A program made the translations under genes and the position numbers. Of a stretch of DNA of 64,000 bases, positions 1 through 7,978 are shown piece after piece (position 1 is the stretch's first letter; every line of letters begins with the position of its first letter). The notes below the pieces were generated by a model. The model had not been told where the DNA came from and ran no database searches. It saw only the letters and a program-made list of their open reading frames with translations. The stretch lies in assembly GCA_002478115.1 (NCBI GenBank), contig DLMH01000168.1:1-64000 (forward strand), given 5' to 3'. The DNA comes from Candidatus Acidiferrum typicum (GTDB lineage Bacteria; Acidobacteriota; Terriglobia; Acidiferrales; UBA7541).

Positions 1-168
1 CGCAAAAGCTCATCTCCTGCAACCCTTTTGTTTTCTGCGGCCGTGTTACCTACACAGTTAAGTGCCATTGTCGGGGCGCCGACATTCCCATTCCTGCACC
101 CGGCGGATGCCCTGCAGCCCGATGCCCTCTGCAAACACCAGCAACGTGGATCGAGTTTCGGCCAACTG

Positions 169-222
169 CTACAGCATGCTCTGGATGCCAAAATCGAGGG
201 AGACGTGCGTCACGCAGGCGCC
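169..222 (-). repeat. Degenerate lone copy of the 3' end of the gene at 1066-1311
   Basis: These 54 bases align without gaps to 1066-1119, the last 18 codons of the small minus-strand gene there. Both read to the same ending, GIQSML followed by a TAG stop. No matching 5' part is present here. The rest of 1-402 holds no convincing gene; it contains a short repeated phrase (CGCACCTCCGG, near 223 and 288) of the kind seen in intergenic spacers. I read this as the remnant of a duplicated or deleted gene copy. Confidence 0.5.
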
Positions 223-367
223 GCACCTCCGGCGCTGCATGTTCTTTCCCTGCGGGTCCCCGCGCTTACGCACGGGGCTAACTTGTGGCGCACCTCCGGT
301 GCTGGGAAAAGGGATTACGGCTGGCGGGCGGCAAAGACGCAAAACGGGCTTCCGGTACGGGCTGCTT

Positions 368-396
368 TTGCCTTTGCCCGGGAATGGCGTTAGTAT
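368..396 (+). promoter_or_regulatory. Putative sigma-70 promoter of the DUF433/DUF5615 pair
   Basis: TTGCCT (368-373) and TAGTAT (391-396) are separated by 17 bases. The -10 box ends only six bases before the ATG at 403, so the transcript would be nearly or fully leaderless. This is a prediction from box matches alone. Confidence 0.4.
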
Positions 397-402
397 CGGG
401 GC

Positions 403-627
403 ATGCCGGTGGATTGGAAACAATTCGTTGTAAGCGACCCGGAAATTCTTCGGGGCAAGCCGCGCCTAAAGGGAACCCGGATTCCCGTCAGCCTGGTGCT
501 GGGCTATCTGGCGGCCGGCAGGACCTTTGAAGAAATTACGGCTGAGTTTCCCGATCTGACTCGCGAGCAAATCGCCGCCTGCCTGGACTATGCCCGCGAA
601 CTGGCTGAATTCGAGGCCGTCGTCTGA
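403..627 (+). CDS. DUF433 family antitoxin
   Basis: This 74-residue protein matches the DUF433 family, small winged-helix proteins usually paired with a DUF5615 PIN-like toxin and thought to bind and neutralise it and to repress the operon. The family signature is visible as the GTRIP segment around residues 24-28 followed by a helix-rich half (FEEITAEF, LTREQIAACLDYA). Its stop codon shares one base with the ATG of the next gene (TGATG), so the two are translationally coupled. The start has no Shine-Dalgarno and sits right after a good -10 box, which suggests a leaderless message. Function is assigned from family and pairing. Confidence 0.8.
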   Translation: MPVDWKQFVVSDPEILRGKPRLKGTRIPVSLVLGYLAAGRTFEEITAEFPDLTREQIAACLDYARELAEFEAVV

Positions 628-995
628 TGGCCTTGCGGTTTCTGGCCGACCACTGTATTTCAAACTCCATCATCCAAAGTCTGCGAGAAGCGCGCCACGA
701 GGTTGTGAGGTTGAAGGATGTCTTGCCCGTGGAATCGCCGGATGCGCTGGTTATTGCGAAGGCTCAGGAAATGGGCGCAATTCTGCTCTCCTTGAACGGG
801 GACTTCGCCGACATCGTGACCTATCCGCCCAAGAAATATAGGGGCATTGTTGCGCTGCAGATGCGTAATCACTCTGAAGCGCTTCCTCATTTGATGCGGA
901 GATTGACGGCATACTTGGCGGCCCATTCCGCAATGGAGCGTTATCGCGGGAAGTTGTTCGTGGTCGAGTTGGACCGCATACGCGTCCGGGAGTAG
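627..995 (+). CDS. DUF5615 PIN-like toxin
   Basis: This 122-residue protein belongs to the DUF5615 family of PIN-like proteins, presumed to be RNase toxins. It opens with FLADHCISNSII, which carries the first acidic PIN residue. It then has the SPDALVIAKAQEMGAILLS stretch and NGDFADIV, which match the conserved aspartates of the PIN metal site. Its start overlaps the stop of the DUF433 antitoxin by one base, the usual order for this toxin-antitoxin type. Nuclease activity is family inference and is not visible beyond the acidic residues. Confidence 0.8.
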   Translation: MALRFLADHCISNSIIQSLREARHEVVRLKDVLPVESPDALVIAKAQEMGAILLSLNGDFADIVTYPPKKYRGIVALQMRNHSEALPHLMRRLTAYLAAHSAMERYRGKLFVVELDRIRVRE

Positions 996-1065
996 ATGAA
1001 CGGGCGGGCCGTGATTAGTTGTCGTTTGTAGAGGACAGCAACGGGGTTCTTGTTCCGGGAAACCG

Positions 1066-1311
1066 CTACAGCATGGACTGGATGCCGGAGTCGATGGAGA
1101 GATGGGTGACGCTGGCGCCACTGATGACGTAGGATTCGCCCTCGACGTGGGAGAAATGCAGGAAGCGGCTGAGGTGGTAATCCTCGTCGAGAACGTTGAA
1201 AAGCGCCTGGATTTCCGTGGGGCTCAGTTGAAAAGCGGAGAGAGCAGCGGGCTCGCCGAACTTACCCGCGACGGTGAGGTAGCGGTCCACAACTTCGCGA
1301 AGGCTCAGCAT
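1066..1311 (-). CDS. Small uncharacterised protein
   Basis: I do not recognise the family. The frame encodes about 81 residues from the ATG at 1311. The composition looks protein-like, with helical stretches (LREVVDRYLTVAG, SPTEIQALFNVLDEDYHLSRFLHF) and an ending in GIQSML. The same frame stays open upstream and the preceding residues (DDFPIDEAARRAP) also look coding, so the true start may be a non-ATG codon near 1360. It ends convergent to the toxin gene and is divergent from the peroxiredoxin. Its last 54 bases are duplicated at 169-222, which suggests the family occurs in more than one copy. Confidence 0.5.
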   Translation of the reverse strand: MLSLREVVDRYLTVAGKFGEPAALSAFQLSPTEIQALFNVLDEDYHLSRFLHFSHVEGESYVISGASVTHLSIDSGIQSML

Positions 1312-1394
1312 GGGCGCACGGCGAGCGGCTTCGTCAATCGGAAAATCATCGCGCCGCAGTGTAGCGCCCCCAGCCGGCCAAGGGAAGCGCGAGT

Positions 1395-1424
1395 TTGGCA
1401 CGGCACCCTGGGATTCGGTAAAAT
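1395..1424 (+). promoter_or_regulatory. Putative sigma-70 promoter of the peroxiredoxin gene
   Basis: TTGGCA (1395-1400) and TAAAAT (1419-1424) are separated by 18 bases, 38 bases before the ATG at 1462. A purine-rich AAGGA lies 8 bases before that ATG as a ribosome-binding site. Confidence 0.5.
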
Positions 1425-1461
1425 GCTGGGCGGCAATTCCAACGACGGAAAGGAACACACT

Positions 1462-1923
1462 ATGAGCTTGGCGGTCGGACACACTGCGCCGGATTTTACC
1501 TTGAAGGATCAGAACCAGAAGGAAGTGAAGCTTTCGGACTTTGCCGGAAAGAAGAAAGTTGTGCTGGTGTTTTACCCACTGGACTGGAGCCCGGTTTGCA
1601 CCAACGAGCACGCCTGCTTTGTGAACGAGATGAAGCAGTTTGAAGCGCTGGATGCCGAAGTGCTCGGCGTGAGCGTGGACAGCGTGTGGTCGCACAAGGC
1701 CTACGCGGAAAAAATGGGTATCAAGTATTCGCTGCTGGCGGATTTCCATCCCAAGGGCGCGATCGGCGAAAAGTACGGCGTGTACCTGGGCGAAAAGGGC
1801 ATCAACGGCCGCGCCATTTTCATCGTGGACAAGCACGGCAAAGTGGCCTGGGCGAAGAATTACGACATTCCGGTGGTGCCGGACGTGAAGGAAGTCGCAA
1901 CGGCCTTGGGCGGAGTGAAGTAG
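1462..1923 (+). CDS. Peroxiredoxin (AhpC/TSA, BCP-like)
   Basis: This 153-residue thioredoxin-fold peroxidase reduces hydroperoxides in the cytoplasm. The peroxidatic cysteine lies in the segment FYPLDWSPVCTNEHACF, where PVCT is the family signature at about residue 46; a second cysteine, five residues on (HACF), sits where BCP/Q-type enzymes keep the resolving residue. The length and the ending (VVPDVKEVATALGG) are typical. I chose the ATG at 1462 because it follows an AAGGA site and the family begins at exactly this N-terminus; the frame is open further upstream but that part is not homologous. It appears monocistronic with its own promoter. Confidence 0.92.
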   Translation: MSLAVGHTAPDFTLKDQNQKEVKLSDFAGKKKVVLVFYPLDWSPVCTNEHACFVNEMKQFEALDAEVLGVSVDSVWSHKAYAEKMGIKYSLLADFHPKGAIGEKYGVYLGEKGINGRAIFIVDKHGKVAWAKNYDIPVVPDVKEVATALGGVK

Positions 1924-1952
1924 AAAGGACGCGGAAGAGGAGCGAACACCAG

Positions 1953-1973
1953 ATCCCTCGCTGCGCTCGGGAT
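1953..1973. terminator. Short hairpin after the peroxiredoxin gene
   Basis: ATCCC (1953-1957) and GGGAT (1969-1973) form a small stem 30 bases past the stop. There is no clear T tract, so this may be a spacer repeat and not a terminator. Confidence 0.2.
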
Positions 1974-2046
1974 GACAAATGTATTTATGCCTTGCCGAAA
2001 TGGGGTCGCGCAGTGCTCGACCCCTACAAAGGCAATGGCGCCGGGA

Positions 2047-2460
2047 TTAATGTTTGGTGGGAGCGCTGGCGAACGAGCGCACCAGCAGAACGAGCTGCCA
2101 GCGCTGTTCCTCCGTCAAGCGTTTTTTGAACGACGGCATGGGCTTGCGCCCCTCGGTAATCTGGTAGTAGATCTCCCCGTCGGTCAATTTCTTCATTTGT
2201 GACGCATCGGTGAGATCAGCGGGGCCGGGGTCGTACATCATGGCGTCGGAGCCGTCGCCCTTCCCCGTGTCACCGTGGCAATTGGCGCACTGGTCGGCGT
2301 AGATTACCTTCGCGGCCTTCAGCGCGGCTTCCGAAGGCGCGATGGGATTTTTGCGCTGTTTCTCCTCCTCGGGGATCGTCCAATTCGGTTTCTGGAACGC
2401 GGCGAACCCAATCGAGAGGCAGATCAAACCAAGCGTGCAGGCAAGAAGAAACTTGCGCAT
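2047..2460 (-). CDS. Exported c-type cytochrome (monohaem)
   Basis: This 137-residue protein starts with a signal peptide (MRKFLLACTLGLICLSIGFAA), so it acts outside the cytoplasmic membrane. One haem-binding CANCH motif follows at about residues 58-62. A methionine in the RKPMPSFKKRLTEEQRW segment is the likely distal haem ligand, as in class I cytochromes c. I placed the start at the ATG giving the signal peptide. The gene stands alone between the convergent peroxiredoxin and the divergent DUF3467 gene. Its redox partner cannot be inferred from the neighbours. Confidence 0.88.
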   Translation of the reverse strand: MRKFLLACTLGLICLSIGFAAFQKPNWTIPEEEKQRKNPIAPSEAALKAAKVIYADQCANCHGDTGKGDGSDAMMYDPGPADLTDASQMKKLTDGEIYYQITEGRKPMPSFKKRLTEEQRWQLVLLVRSFASAPTKH

Positions 2461-2669
2461 AGTGCGGCTCCGTGGCGCGGCGCTAGTCATGGCAACACAA
2501 AAAGTTTCGCACAACCGGGCCGTGGTGGGAAGCGCGCCATGCACTGGCGGACGATTTCAGGTAAAGGCAACGTGAGGCCGCGGCGCCGGGCCGGCCCCAA
2601 ACCGCGCAGCAAACCCATGAAGTGTTGGGGGCTGTGATACCTTGGAGAGGAACTTCCGGGGGAGACTTT

Positions 2670-2981
2670 ATGGACGAACAACAGGCACCGCCGCAGGGAC
2701 AGGTTCAAATTAAGGCCGACGAGAAGGAACTCCTGGGCCTTTACAGCAACCTGGTGATGATTCACCACCACGCCGAAGAGTTCACACTGAATTTTGTGTA
2801 CGTCTTTCCCAATGCTCTGCAGGGCAAGCTCCTGAGCAGCGTGATCGTCAGTCCGGGCCACGCGAAACGCATCTGGCGGGCGCTGGGCGAGAACATCGCG
2901 CGCTTTGAAGCGCAGTATGGCCCGATCAAGGAAGGCCCGGAAGGCAACCTGCCCCCCGCGAACATTGGATTTGTGCAGTAG
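2670..2981 (+). CDS. DUF3467 family protein
   Basis: This 103-residue protein matches the DUF3467 family: a region with YSNLVMIHHHAEEFTLNFVYVFP, then SSVIVSPGHAKRIWRALGENIARFE. No biochemical role is established for the family. The ATG at 2670 is preceded by a strong GGGGGAG. It ends 13 bases before pxpB and on the same strand, so it is probably co-transcribed with the 5-oxoprolinase genes, although nothing else ties it to that pathway. Confidence 0.75.
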   Translation: MDEQQAPPQGQVQIKADEKELLGLYSNLVMIHHHAEEFTLNFVYVFPNALQGKLLSSVIVSPGHAKRIWRALGENIARFEAQYGPIKEGPEGNLPPANIGFVQ

Positions 2982-2994
2982 GGCGGAGAAGCAC

Positions 2995-3669
2995 GTGGAA
3001 TTTCGCGCGGCGAGCGACCAGGCGGTGCTCGTCTACCTCGGCGAGGAGATCGGGCTGGCGAGCCACCAGCGCGTCTGCAAGCTGCTGCGGCTGCTGCAGC
3101 AGGAACCGCTCGCCTGGGTGCGCAATCTCCAGCCGGCCTATTGTTCCCTGCTCGTCACTTTCGATCCTCTCCAGATCGATCACCGCGAGGCTGAAACTAT
3201 GCTGCGCCACTACGAAAAGCGCGCGGGAAAAATGGCGTTGCCGGAGCCGCGCACCGTGGAGATCCCCGTTTGCTACGGCGGCGAATTCGGCCTCGATCTG
3301 GATGAAGTGGCCGCGACGCACGAACTCTCCTCTTCCCGTGTGATCGAACTGCACACTTCGCGAACCTACCGCGCCTATTTCCTGGGATTCGCACCGGGCT
3401 TTGCTTATCTGGGCGATTTGGCGCCGGAGATCGCCACGCCGCGCCTGGCAACGCCGAGAAAGAAGGTTGCGGCGGGCAGTGTCGGAATCGCGGGAGCGCA
3501 GACCGCGGTGTATCCTTTCGCGACTCCCGGCGGGTGGCGGTTAATCGGGCGAACACCGCTGGAAATGTTTCGCAAAGACCGCGAACCGATGGGGTTGATC
3601 GCGATGGGCGACGAAGTGCGCTTCCGCGCCATCACGCGCGAAGAGTTTGCTGCGCGGCCACCGCCATGA
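2995..3669 (+). CDS. pxpB: 5-oxoprolinase subunit B (KipI family)
   Basis: The roughly 224-residue protein is the PxpB/KipI subunit of the prokaryotic ATP-dependent 5-oxoprolinase, which with PxpA and PxpC opens 5-oxoproline to glutamate. Family hallmarks are an N-terminal DQAVLVYLGEEI region and the C-terminal cyclophilin-like part with GFAPGFAYLGDL, TPRKKVAAGSVGIAGAQTAV and TPGGWRLIGRTP. I propose the GTG at 2995 as start because homology begins at once after it. Its stop overlaps the pxpC start by four bases (ATGA), a sign of coupled translation. Confidence 0.9.
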   Translation: MEFRAASDQAVLVYLGEEIGLASHQRVCKLLRLLQQEPLAWVRNLQPAYCSLLVTFDPLQIDHREAETMLRHYEKRAGKMALPEPRTVEIPVCYGGEFGLDLDEVAATHELSSSRVIELHTSRTYRAYFLGFAPGFAYLGDLAPEIATPRLATPRKKVAAGSVGIAGAQTAVYPFATPGGWRLIGRTPLEMFRKDREPMGLIAMGDEVRFRAITREEFAARPPP

Positions 3670-4607
3670 GTTCCCTGGTGGTGGAAAATCCGGGGCTGCT
3701 GACAACGGTGCAGGATTTGGGCCGACCGGGCTATGACCCGCTGGGCGTTTCGCCTTCGGGCGCGGCCGATTCCGTGGCGTTGCGGCTTGGAAATATGCTT
3801 GTGGGAAATGAGCAAGGCGCGGCGGCGCTGGAAATGACGCTGGTGGGCGGGCGGTATGTGTTTCCGGGAGGCGGCGTCATTGCTCTGGCTGGCGCGGATT
3901 TCGGCGCGAACTTGAATGGCCAGCCGATCGAGATGTGGATTCCGCATGCGGTTCGCCCCGGAGGCACGCTGGAACTGGGGTTGACACGGACTGGGGCGCG
4001 CTGCTATCTGTGCATCGCGGGCGGGATTCAGGTAGAGCACTTTCTGGGAAGCGCCTCGACGCATCTCTTGAGCGGTCTAGGAGGATTTGCTGGGCGGGGG
4101 TTATGCAAGAGCGATGTGCTGCAAATCGGCGCGGTGGGGCAAAGGATTCGCCGCAGAAGAATTTCGGCGAAGATTGTGGAGACGCTGAAGCCGAGAAAGT
4201 CTTTGCGCGTGACGCAGGGCCCGCAGGCGGATTGGTTTTCGGAAGCAGCGACGCGCGCGTTTTACGAGGGCGCATTTTGCGTGAGCGAAGATTCGGACCG
4301 GCTGGGGCTGCGGCTGGAGGGCACATCGCTGACGCCGGAATCCACACGCGAGATGATCAGCGAGGGCGTTTCCCTGGGAGCGGTGCAAGTGACGCCTGCC
4401 GCGCGACCCATCATTTTGTTTGTGGAGCAGCAGACGGCCGGTGGCTATCCGAAGATCGCCAACGTGATCGGAGCGGATCTGCACTGCATCGGGCAATTGC
4501 GGCCGCGCGATGAAATCACGTTCGCGCGCGTTTCGCTGGAAGAGGCGCGGGCGCTGTGGATCGCGCAGCAACAGCTTTTGAATTCGGAAGAAGAACTTTT
4601 CGCGTGA
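3666..4607 (+). CDS. pxpC: 5-oxoprolinase subunit C
   Basis: This 313-residue protein is the PxpC subunit (also annotated as biotin-dependent carboxyltransferase or KipA family). Hallmarks are the opening VENPGLLTTVQDLGRPGY, then GVSPSGAADSVALRLGNMLVGN, and near the C-terminus the GYPKIANVIGADL stretch followed by LRPRDEITF. The start overlaps pxpB by ATGA, and the stop overlaps the pxpA start by one base. The three genes therefore form a tight operon for the cytoplasmic 5-oxoprolinase complex. Confidence 0.92.
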   Translation: MSSLVVENPGLLTTVQDLGRPGYDPLGVSPSGAADSVALRLGNMLVGNEQGAAALEMTLVGGRYVFPGGGVIALAGADFGANLNGQPIEMWIPHAVRPGGTLELGLTRTGARCYLCIAGGIQVEHFLGSASTHLLSGLGGFAGRGLCKSDVLQIGAVGQRIRRRRISAKIVETLKPRKSLRVTQGPQADWFSEAATRAFYEGAFCVSEDSDRLGLRLEGTSLTPESTREMISEGVSLGAVQVTPAARPIILFVEQQTAGGYPKIANVIGADLHCIGQLRPRDEITFARVSLEEARALWIAQQQLLNSEEELFA

Positions 4608-5365
4608 TGCGCATGGATCTCAATTGCGACGTGGGCGAATTGCCGGAAGCGCTGGCGGACGGCACGCAGGAAGCCATTCTGCGGCAGGTCACTTCCGCGA
4701 ACATTGCCTGTGGCGGCCACGCAGGCGATCCGCTGATGATGCGGGCGACGATCGAGCAGGCGCAGCGCTGCGGCACGGCCATCGGCGCGCACCCGGGCTA
4801 TGAGGACCGCGCGAATTTCGGACGCATCGAGCTTAAGTTGAGCAGCGGAGAGGTTGCAGCATCCGTCTACAGACAGATTTTCGCGCTGGCGGAGGTCGCG
4901 GACCGCTGCGGCGCACACATTGGCCACGTGAAGCCGCACGGCGCGCTTTACAATCTGGCGTCGCGGGATCGCGGGATTGCACGGGCAATTGCGGACGGCG
5001 TGGCGCGATGGCGCCGGGACGTCGTGCTGGTGGGGCTGGCGGGGTCCGTGATGCTGAAGGAATTTCACACGGCGGGCTTTGCCGTGGCACCGGAGGGCTT
5101 CGCCGACCGCAAGTATGAAGGCGATGGCAGCTTGCGCGCGCGTAAGTTCCGGGACGCGCTGCTGCGCGACCCCGCGGAAGCTGCGGCGCAAGCGCTCCGC
5201 ATGGCTAAAGAAGGAAGCGTGGTGGCGGCCAATGGCGAAGTGATTCCGCTGAAGGTGGAAACCGTCTGCATTCATGGCGACACCCCGGGGGCAGCGCAAA
5301 TTGCGGCGGCTGTCCGCCGAGCGTTGGAAGATGCGGGAGTCGCTTTGCAGGCGCTTGGCGGGTGA
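4607..5365 (+). CDS. pxpA: 5-oxoprolinase subunit A (LamB/YcsF family)
   Basis: This 252-residue protein is the LamB/YcsF-family subunit of 5-oxoprolinase. It opens with MDLNCDVGE and carries NIACGGHAGDP, GAHPGYEDR, HVKPHGALYN and CIHGDTPGA, which hold the histidines and acidic residues conserved in the family. I chose the ATG that shares one base with the pxpC stop; a GTG at 4604 and an ATG at 4613 are close alternatives. In Escherichia coli the order is A-B-C; here pxpA comes last. Confidence 0.92.
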   Translation: MRMDLNCDVGELPEALADGTQEAILRQVTSANIACGGHAGDPLMMRATIEQAQRCGTAIGAHPGYEDRANFGRIELKLSSGEVAASVYRQIFALAEVADRCGAHIGHVKPHGALYNLASRDRGIARAIADGVARWRRDVVLVGLAGSVMLKEFHTAGFAVAPEGFADRKYEGDGSLRARKFRDALLRDPAEAAAQALRMAKEGSVVAANGEVIPLKVETVCIHGDTPGAAQIAAAVRRALEDAGVALQALGG

Positions 5366-5408
5366 GCAGGTTGCCGGCGGGCATGGAAACTTTGGAATAG
5401 CGAGCGAA

Positions 5409-5437
5409 TTGCCAGGAATCGGCTGGTACGATAAAGT
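5409..5437 (+). promoter_or_regulatory. Putative promoter of tRNA-Ile
   Basis: TTGCCA (5409-5414) is followed after 17 bases by TAAAGT (5432-5437), 27 bases before the tRNA. The -10 match is only four of six, so this is a weak prediction. Confidence 0.3.
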
Positions 5438-5464
5438 AGAAGAGTTGTTTGCCACGCGGTAGGC

Positions 5465-5541
5465 GGGCCTGTAGCTCAGGTGGCTAGAGCGCGCCCCTGA
5501 TAAGGGCGAGGTCGGTGGTTCAAGTCCACCCAGGCCCACCA
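5465..5541 (+). tRNA. tRNA-Ile (anticodon GAT), with encoded CCA
   Basis: The acceptor stem GGGCCTG (5465-5471) pairs with CAGGCCC (5531-5537). The D stem GCTC/GAGC, the anticodon stem CGCCC/GGGCG around loop CTGATAA, and a GGTTCAAGT T-loop all fold as expected. CCA is encoded at 5539-5541. The anticodon is GAT. It is the chromosomal anchor of the mobile element: the recombinase gene ends 63 bases downstream, a position typical of tRNA-directed integration. Confidence 0.96.
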
Positions 5542-5604
5542 TTTGTTTCCAGCAGGTTACGGGGTGTTGTCCCAAAAACCTCAACCCACAATCCAACCCA
5601 CAGC

Positions 5605-6780
5605 TCACTGCACCATCTGCGTACCCACTCCTAGCGCCGTCAGATATTCCCCCTGCGCCGCCCGTGTTTCATCGCCGTCGTCCTGCGCGTACAGATCGAG
5701 CGTCGTCTGAATTTTCGCGTGACGCAGGATTCCCTGCACGGTTTTCGGTTCGACCTTCGCCTTGTTCACCAACCAGTTGCTTAGGCTGTGACGCAAGTTG
5801 TGAAGTCCAAACCTCTGCCCGTCCTCGATGTGTACTCCGGCTTTCTTTGCCGCCGGTCGCAGATGATCGGCGACGAAAATAGACGCGGAGAGGGGAACAC
5901 GGCCCGCCGCCTTGAGGGATGGGAAAACAAAATCCCCATCGGAGGCGAAAGGCGTCTGTGCCTGCCATGCACGCAGGAAGCGCGCGAGCACGGTATGTAA
6001 CGGCACGTAGCCATTGGAGCTTTCTGTTTTGGTCTCGCCATCCTCGCCGTTTGCCCAGCGCTTCGAAATCCGAATCCGCCCTTCCTCCCACAGTAAGTCC
6101 GACCAGCGCAGCGCCAGCATCTCCGAAGCGCGGAGCGCCGTGGCGGCGCAGGTGAGCACCAGCGTGAAGTGAAGAGGCGAGGGGAAGGATTTCAGGATCG
6201 CAAGCGTTTGCTCTGGCGTGATGACAATGGCGTTGTAGTCGGTCTTCGAGCGCGTCTCGACGTGCAGCACAGGATTCTTCGCGACATGCTCATGCAGGAT
6301 GCCGACCTTATAGATGCGGCTCATGACGCCCCGCATCTTCGCAATCGTCGTCCAGGCAAGACCGCCCGTCTCGTGGAGCGACTTGAACCACCGCTGAATA
6401 TCGAGCGGCTTGATGTCTTCCGCGATTTCGTTTCCGAAACGCGGGACGAGATAGGCGCGCACGATATGCTCCACGTGACTGATGGTGTTGGCCGATTTCG
6501 GGCGCACCGCATCCGCCCCGAAATCGGCTCTTAAATAATGCTCCGCAAGAAAATCAAACCGGATGCGGCCGGACAGGGGGTTATCGTTGATCCGGACGGA
6601 GAGTCCAAGCCGGTCCGCCTCGCGCCACGCGTCCTTATCCTTCGGAAATTCCCGGACAAGTCCGATAGGCATGACGTTTTCGACCCTTCTGCCGCCTGAA
6701 TTCGTAACCCGATACCGCAGCACCCAGATTTCTCCTTCCCTGCGTTTTACTTTCTTGAGTGATCCTCGCTGATAAGCCAT
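5605..6780 (-). CDS. Tyrosine recombinase (phage-type integrase)
   Basis: This 391-residue site-specific recombinase has an N-terminal SAM-like DNA-binding domain (about residues 75-170) and a C-terminal catalytic domain. The catalytic set is complete: Arg217 (ALRASE), His327 and Arg330 (HNLR), His354 (LRHA) and the nucleophile Tyr364 (LDLY). It is transcribed toward the tRNA-Ile 3' end and should catalyse integration and, with the neighbouring small HTH protein, excision. I set the start at the ATG at 6780, where homology begins; the frame stays open upstream into the next gene. It is the last gene of a long minus-strand operon. Confidence 0.93.
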   Translation of the reverse strand: MAYQRGSLKKVKRREGEIWVLRYRVTNSGGRRVENVMPIGLVREFPKDKDAWREADRLGLSVRINDNPLSGRIRFDFLAEHYLRADFGADAVRPKSANTISHVEHIVRAYLVPRFGNEIAEDIKPLDIQRWFKSLHETGGLAWTTIAKMRGVMSRIYKVGILHEHVAKNPVLHVETRSKTDYNAIVITPEQTLAILKSFPSPLHFTLVLTCAATALRASEMLALRWSDLLWEEGRIRISKRWANGEDGETKTESSNGYVPLHTVLARFLRAWQAQTPFASDGDFVFPSLKAAGRVPLSASIFVADHLRPAAKKAGVHIEDGQRFGLHNLRHSLSNWLVNKAKVEPKTVQGILRHAKIQTTLDLYAQDDGDETRAAQGEYLTALGVGTQMVQ

Positions 6781-6790
6781 AGTCCTCTTT

Positions 6791-7066
6791 TCAGCGGGGA
6801 CTGCCAGATCTGATCGTACACGGTTTTGGCAGCTTTGGGATGGGGGCCTCATTCCGCACGACGGAGGCGGCGAGTTCCGAAAGTCGGAACACCCAGATTT
6901 TGCGTTTCCTTCCAATGCCGAGCGCATAAGCTCCGTCGATGCCTCTGCGGGCAAGCTCGAGCACATACCGGCGCTTGACGCCGAGAAACTGCGCCGCCTG
7001 GTCAGCAGAGACGAACGGCTCCGGTGTGAGTGGTACGGACGAGATGGCAGCACGCGAGGAAGACAT
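6791..7066 (-). CDS. Excisionase-like helix-turn-helix protein
   Basis: This 91-residue protein contains a MerR/excisionase-type HTH (FVSADQAAQFLGVKRRYVLEL, then KIWVFRLSELAA). Proteins of this kind beside a recombinase usually bend DNA at the attachment site and bias the reaction toward excision. It lies 10 bases before the integrase start and 3 bases after the primase gene, all on one strand. The role as recombination directionality factor is inferred from size, fold and position. Confidence 0.7.
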   Translation of the reverse strand: MSSSRAAISSVPLTPEPFVSADQAAQFLGVKRRYVLELARRGIDGAYALGIGRKRKIWVFRLSELAASVVRNEAPIPKLPKPCTIRSGSPR

Positions 7067-7069
7067 AGG

Positions 7070-7978
7070 TCAATGGTTAACTCTCATTTCCCTTGTTTGT
7101 GTTCGACCACCCTCGGAACTTTCGACGGCCCTGTGCCGCGAGAGCTCAGCTTGAGCCTTCATGACGGTGTGCCGTGCGTAGTAATTCGGGTCATCCTTAT
7201 CGTGCGAGCGGTAATCGGCGATGCGCTGGATGACGATATCGGGGTCGTCGCCCCGCGCCAAGGCGCGTTTTGCGTAGGCCCAGTCGTGTTCGGATTGGCT
7301 CAGAGTGCTGTTCTGTGTTAAAGGCTTGCGGCCTGCTTCTTCGTGTTGATGTCGCGGAGCATCCTGCGAGTCGATCTGGAGCTTGAAATCGTGGAGCTGG
7401 TAAGTTTGCGTTGATCCGGTGCGGGCTTGCACATAGAAATCTTCTTCGTATTTCTTGTTGGCAAATCCGGGAAGGCGCAATACACGTGTTGAATCCGTTG
7501 CAGCAGGATCGCCGTCGAATTCTCTAACCATCGCCTGATTTAGGGCTTCCGCCTCCTCAGTGGTCATTCCTTCCACTTTCCAAACTACTTGGAATTTTTC
7601 CGGCGAAGTGTTCAAGATGTAGTTCGGGCGCGGAACGAGGTCGCTGTTCTCGAGCGCCTCAAGAGAGGCACTCCCGCCGTGGTCCAAGTCAAGGTAGACA
7701 TGGCTGATCTTTTCGATGTCGTCTTTAGTGCGGGTCGAAGCGTGGTGACGCAGCGCGTTCATTCCCACATAGATGTCGGCCCCGTTTGCGTTCTTGTACC
7801 GGAGCCATGCTTGGAACTCAGGGCTTGAGGCCTTTTGTGCTGCTGTAATTCGCTGCGTTGTCTCACCGAGTTGCCGATTGAGGACGAGCACAGCAATGCG
7901 ATCTGTCGGCTTGAAGTTATCGAGGATGTATTCCGATGCCGATGGTACCGGGGGCGCGGGCTTCTCAGGAGCGTTCAT
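7070..7978 (-). CDS. RepB-like DNA primase
   Basis: The 302-residue protein matches the RepB-like primase family (archaeo-eukaryotic primase fold) found on plasmids and ICEs. The metal-binding DLDHGG motif lies at residues 97-102, within SHVYLDLDHGG. It is followed by RPNYILNTSPEKFQVVWKV and by DSTRVLRLPGFANKKY, the typical later motifs. It probably primes the complementary strand of the transferred DNA. The gene overlaps the VirB11 gene by ATGA and is followed after 3 bases by the excisionase-like gene. The C-terminal third is polar and likely disordered. Confidence 0.78.
   Translation of the reverse strand: MNAPEKPAPPVPSASEYILDNFKPTDRIAVLVLNRQLGETTQRITAAQKASSPEFQAWLRYKNANGADIYVGMNALRHHASTRTKDDIEKISHVYLDLDHGGSASLEALENSDLVPRPNYILNTSPEKFQVVWKVEGMTTEEAEALNQAMVREFDGDPAATDSTRVLRLPGFANKKYEEDFYVQARTGSTQTYQLHDFKLQIDSQDAPRHQHEEAGRKPLTQNSTLSQSEHDWAYAKRALARGDDPDIVIQRIADYRSHDKDDPNYYARHTVMKAQAELSRHRAVESSEGGRTQTREMRVNH

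Noticed and set aside
4445..5608. A 387-codon open frame on the minus strand
   Set aside because: It is antisense to pxpC, pxpA and the tRNA; its length reflects high-GC codon bias of the real genes.
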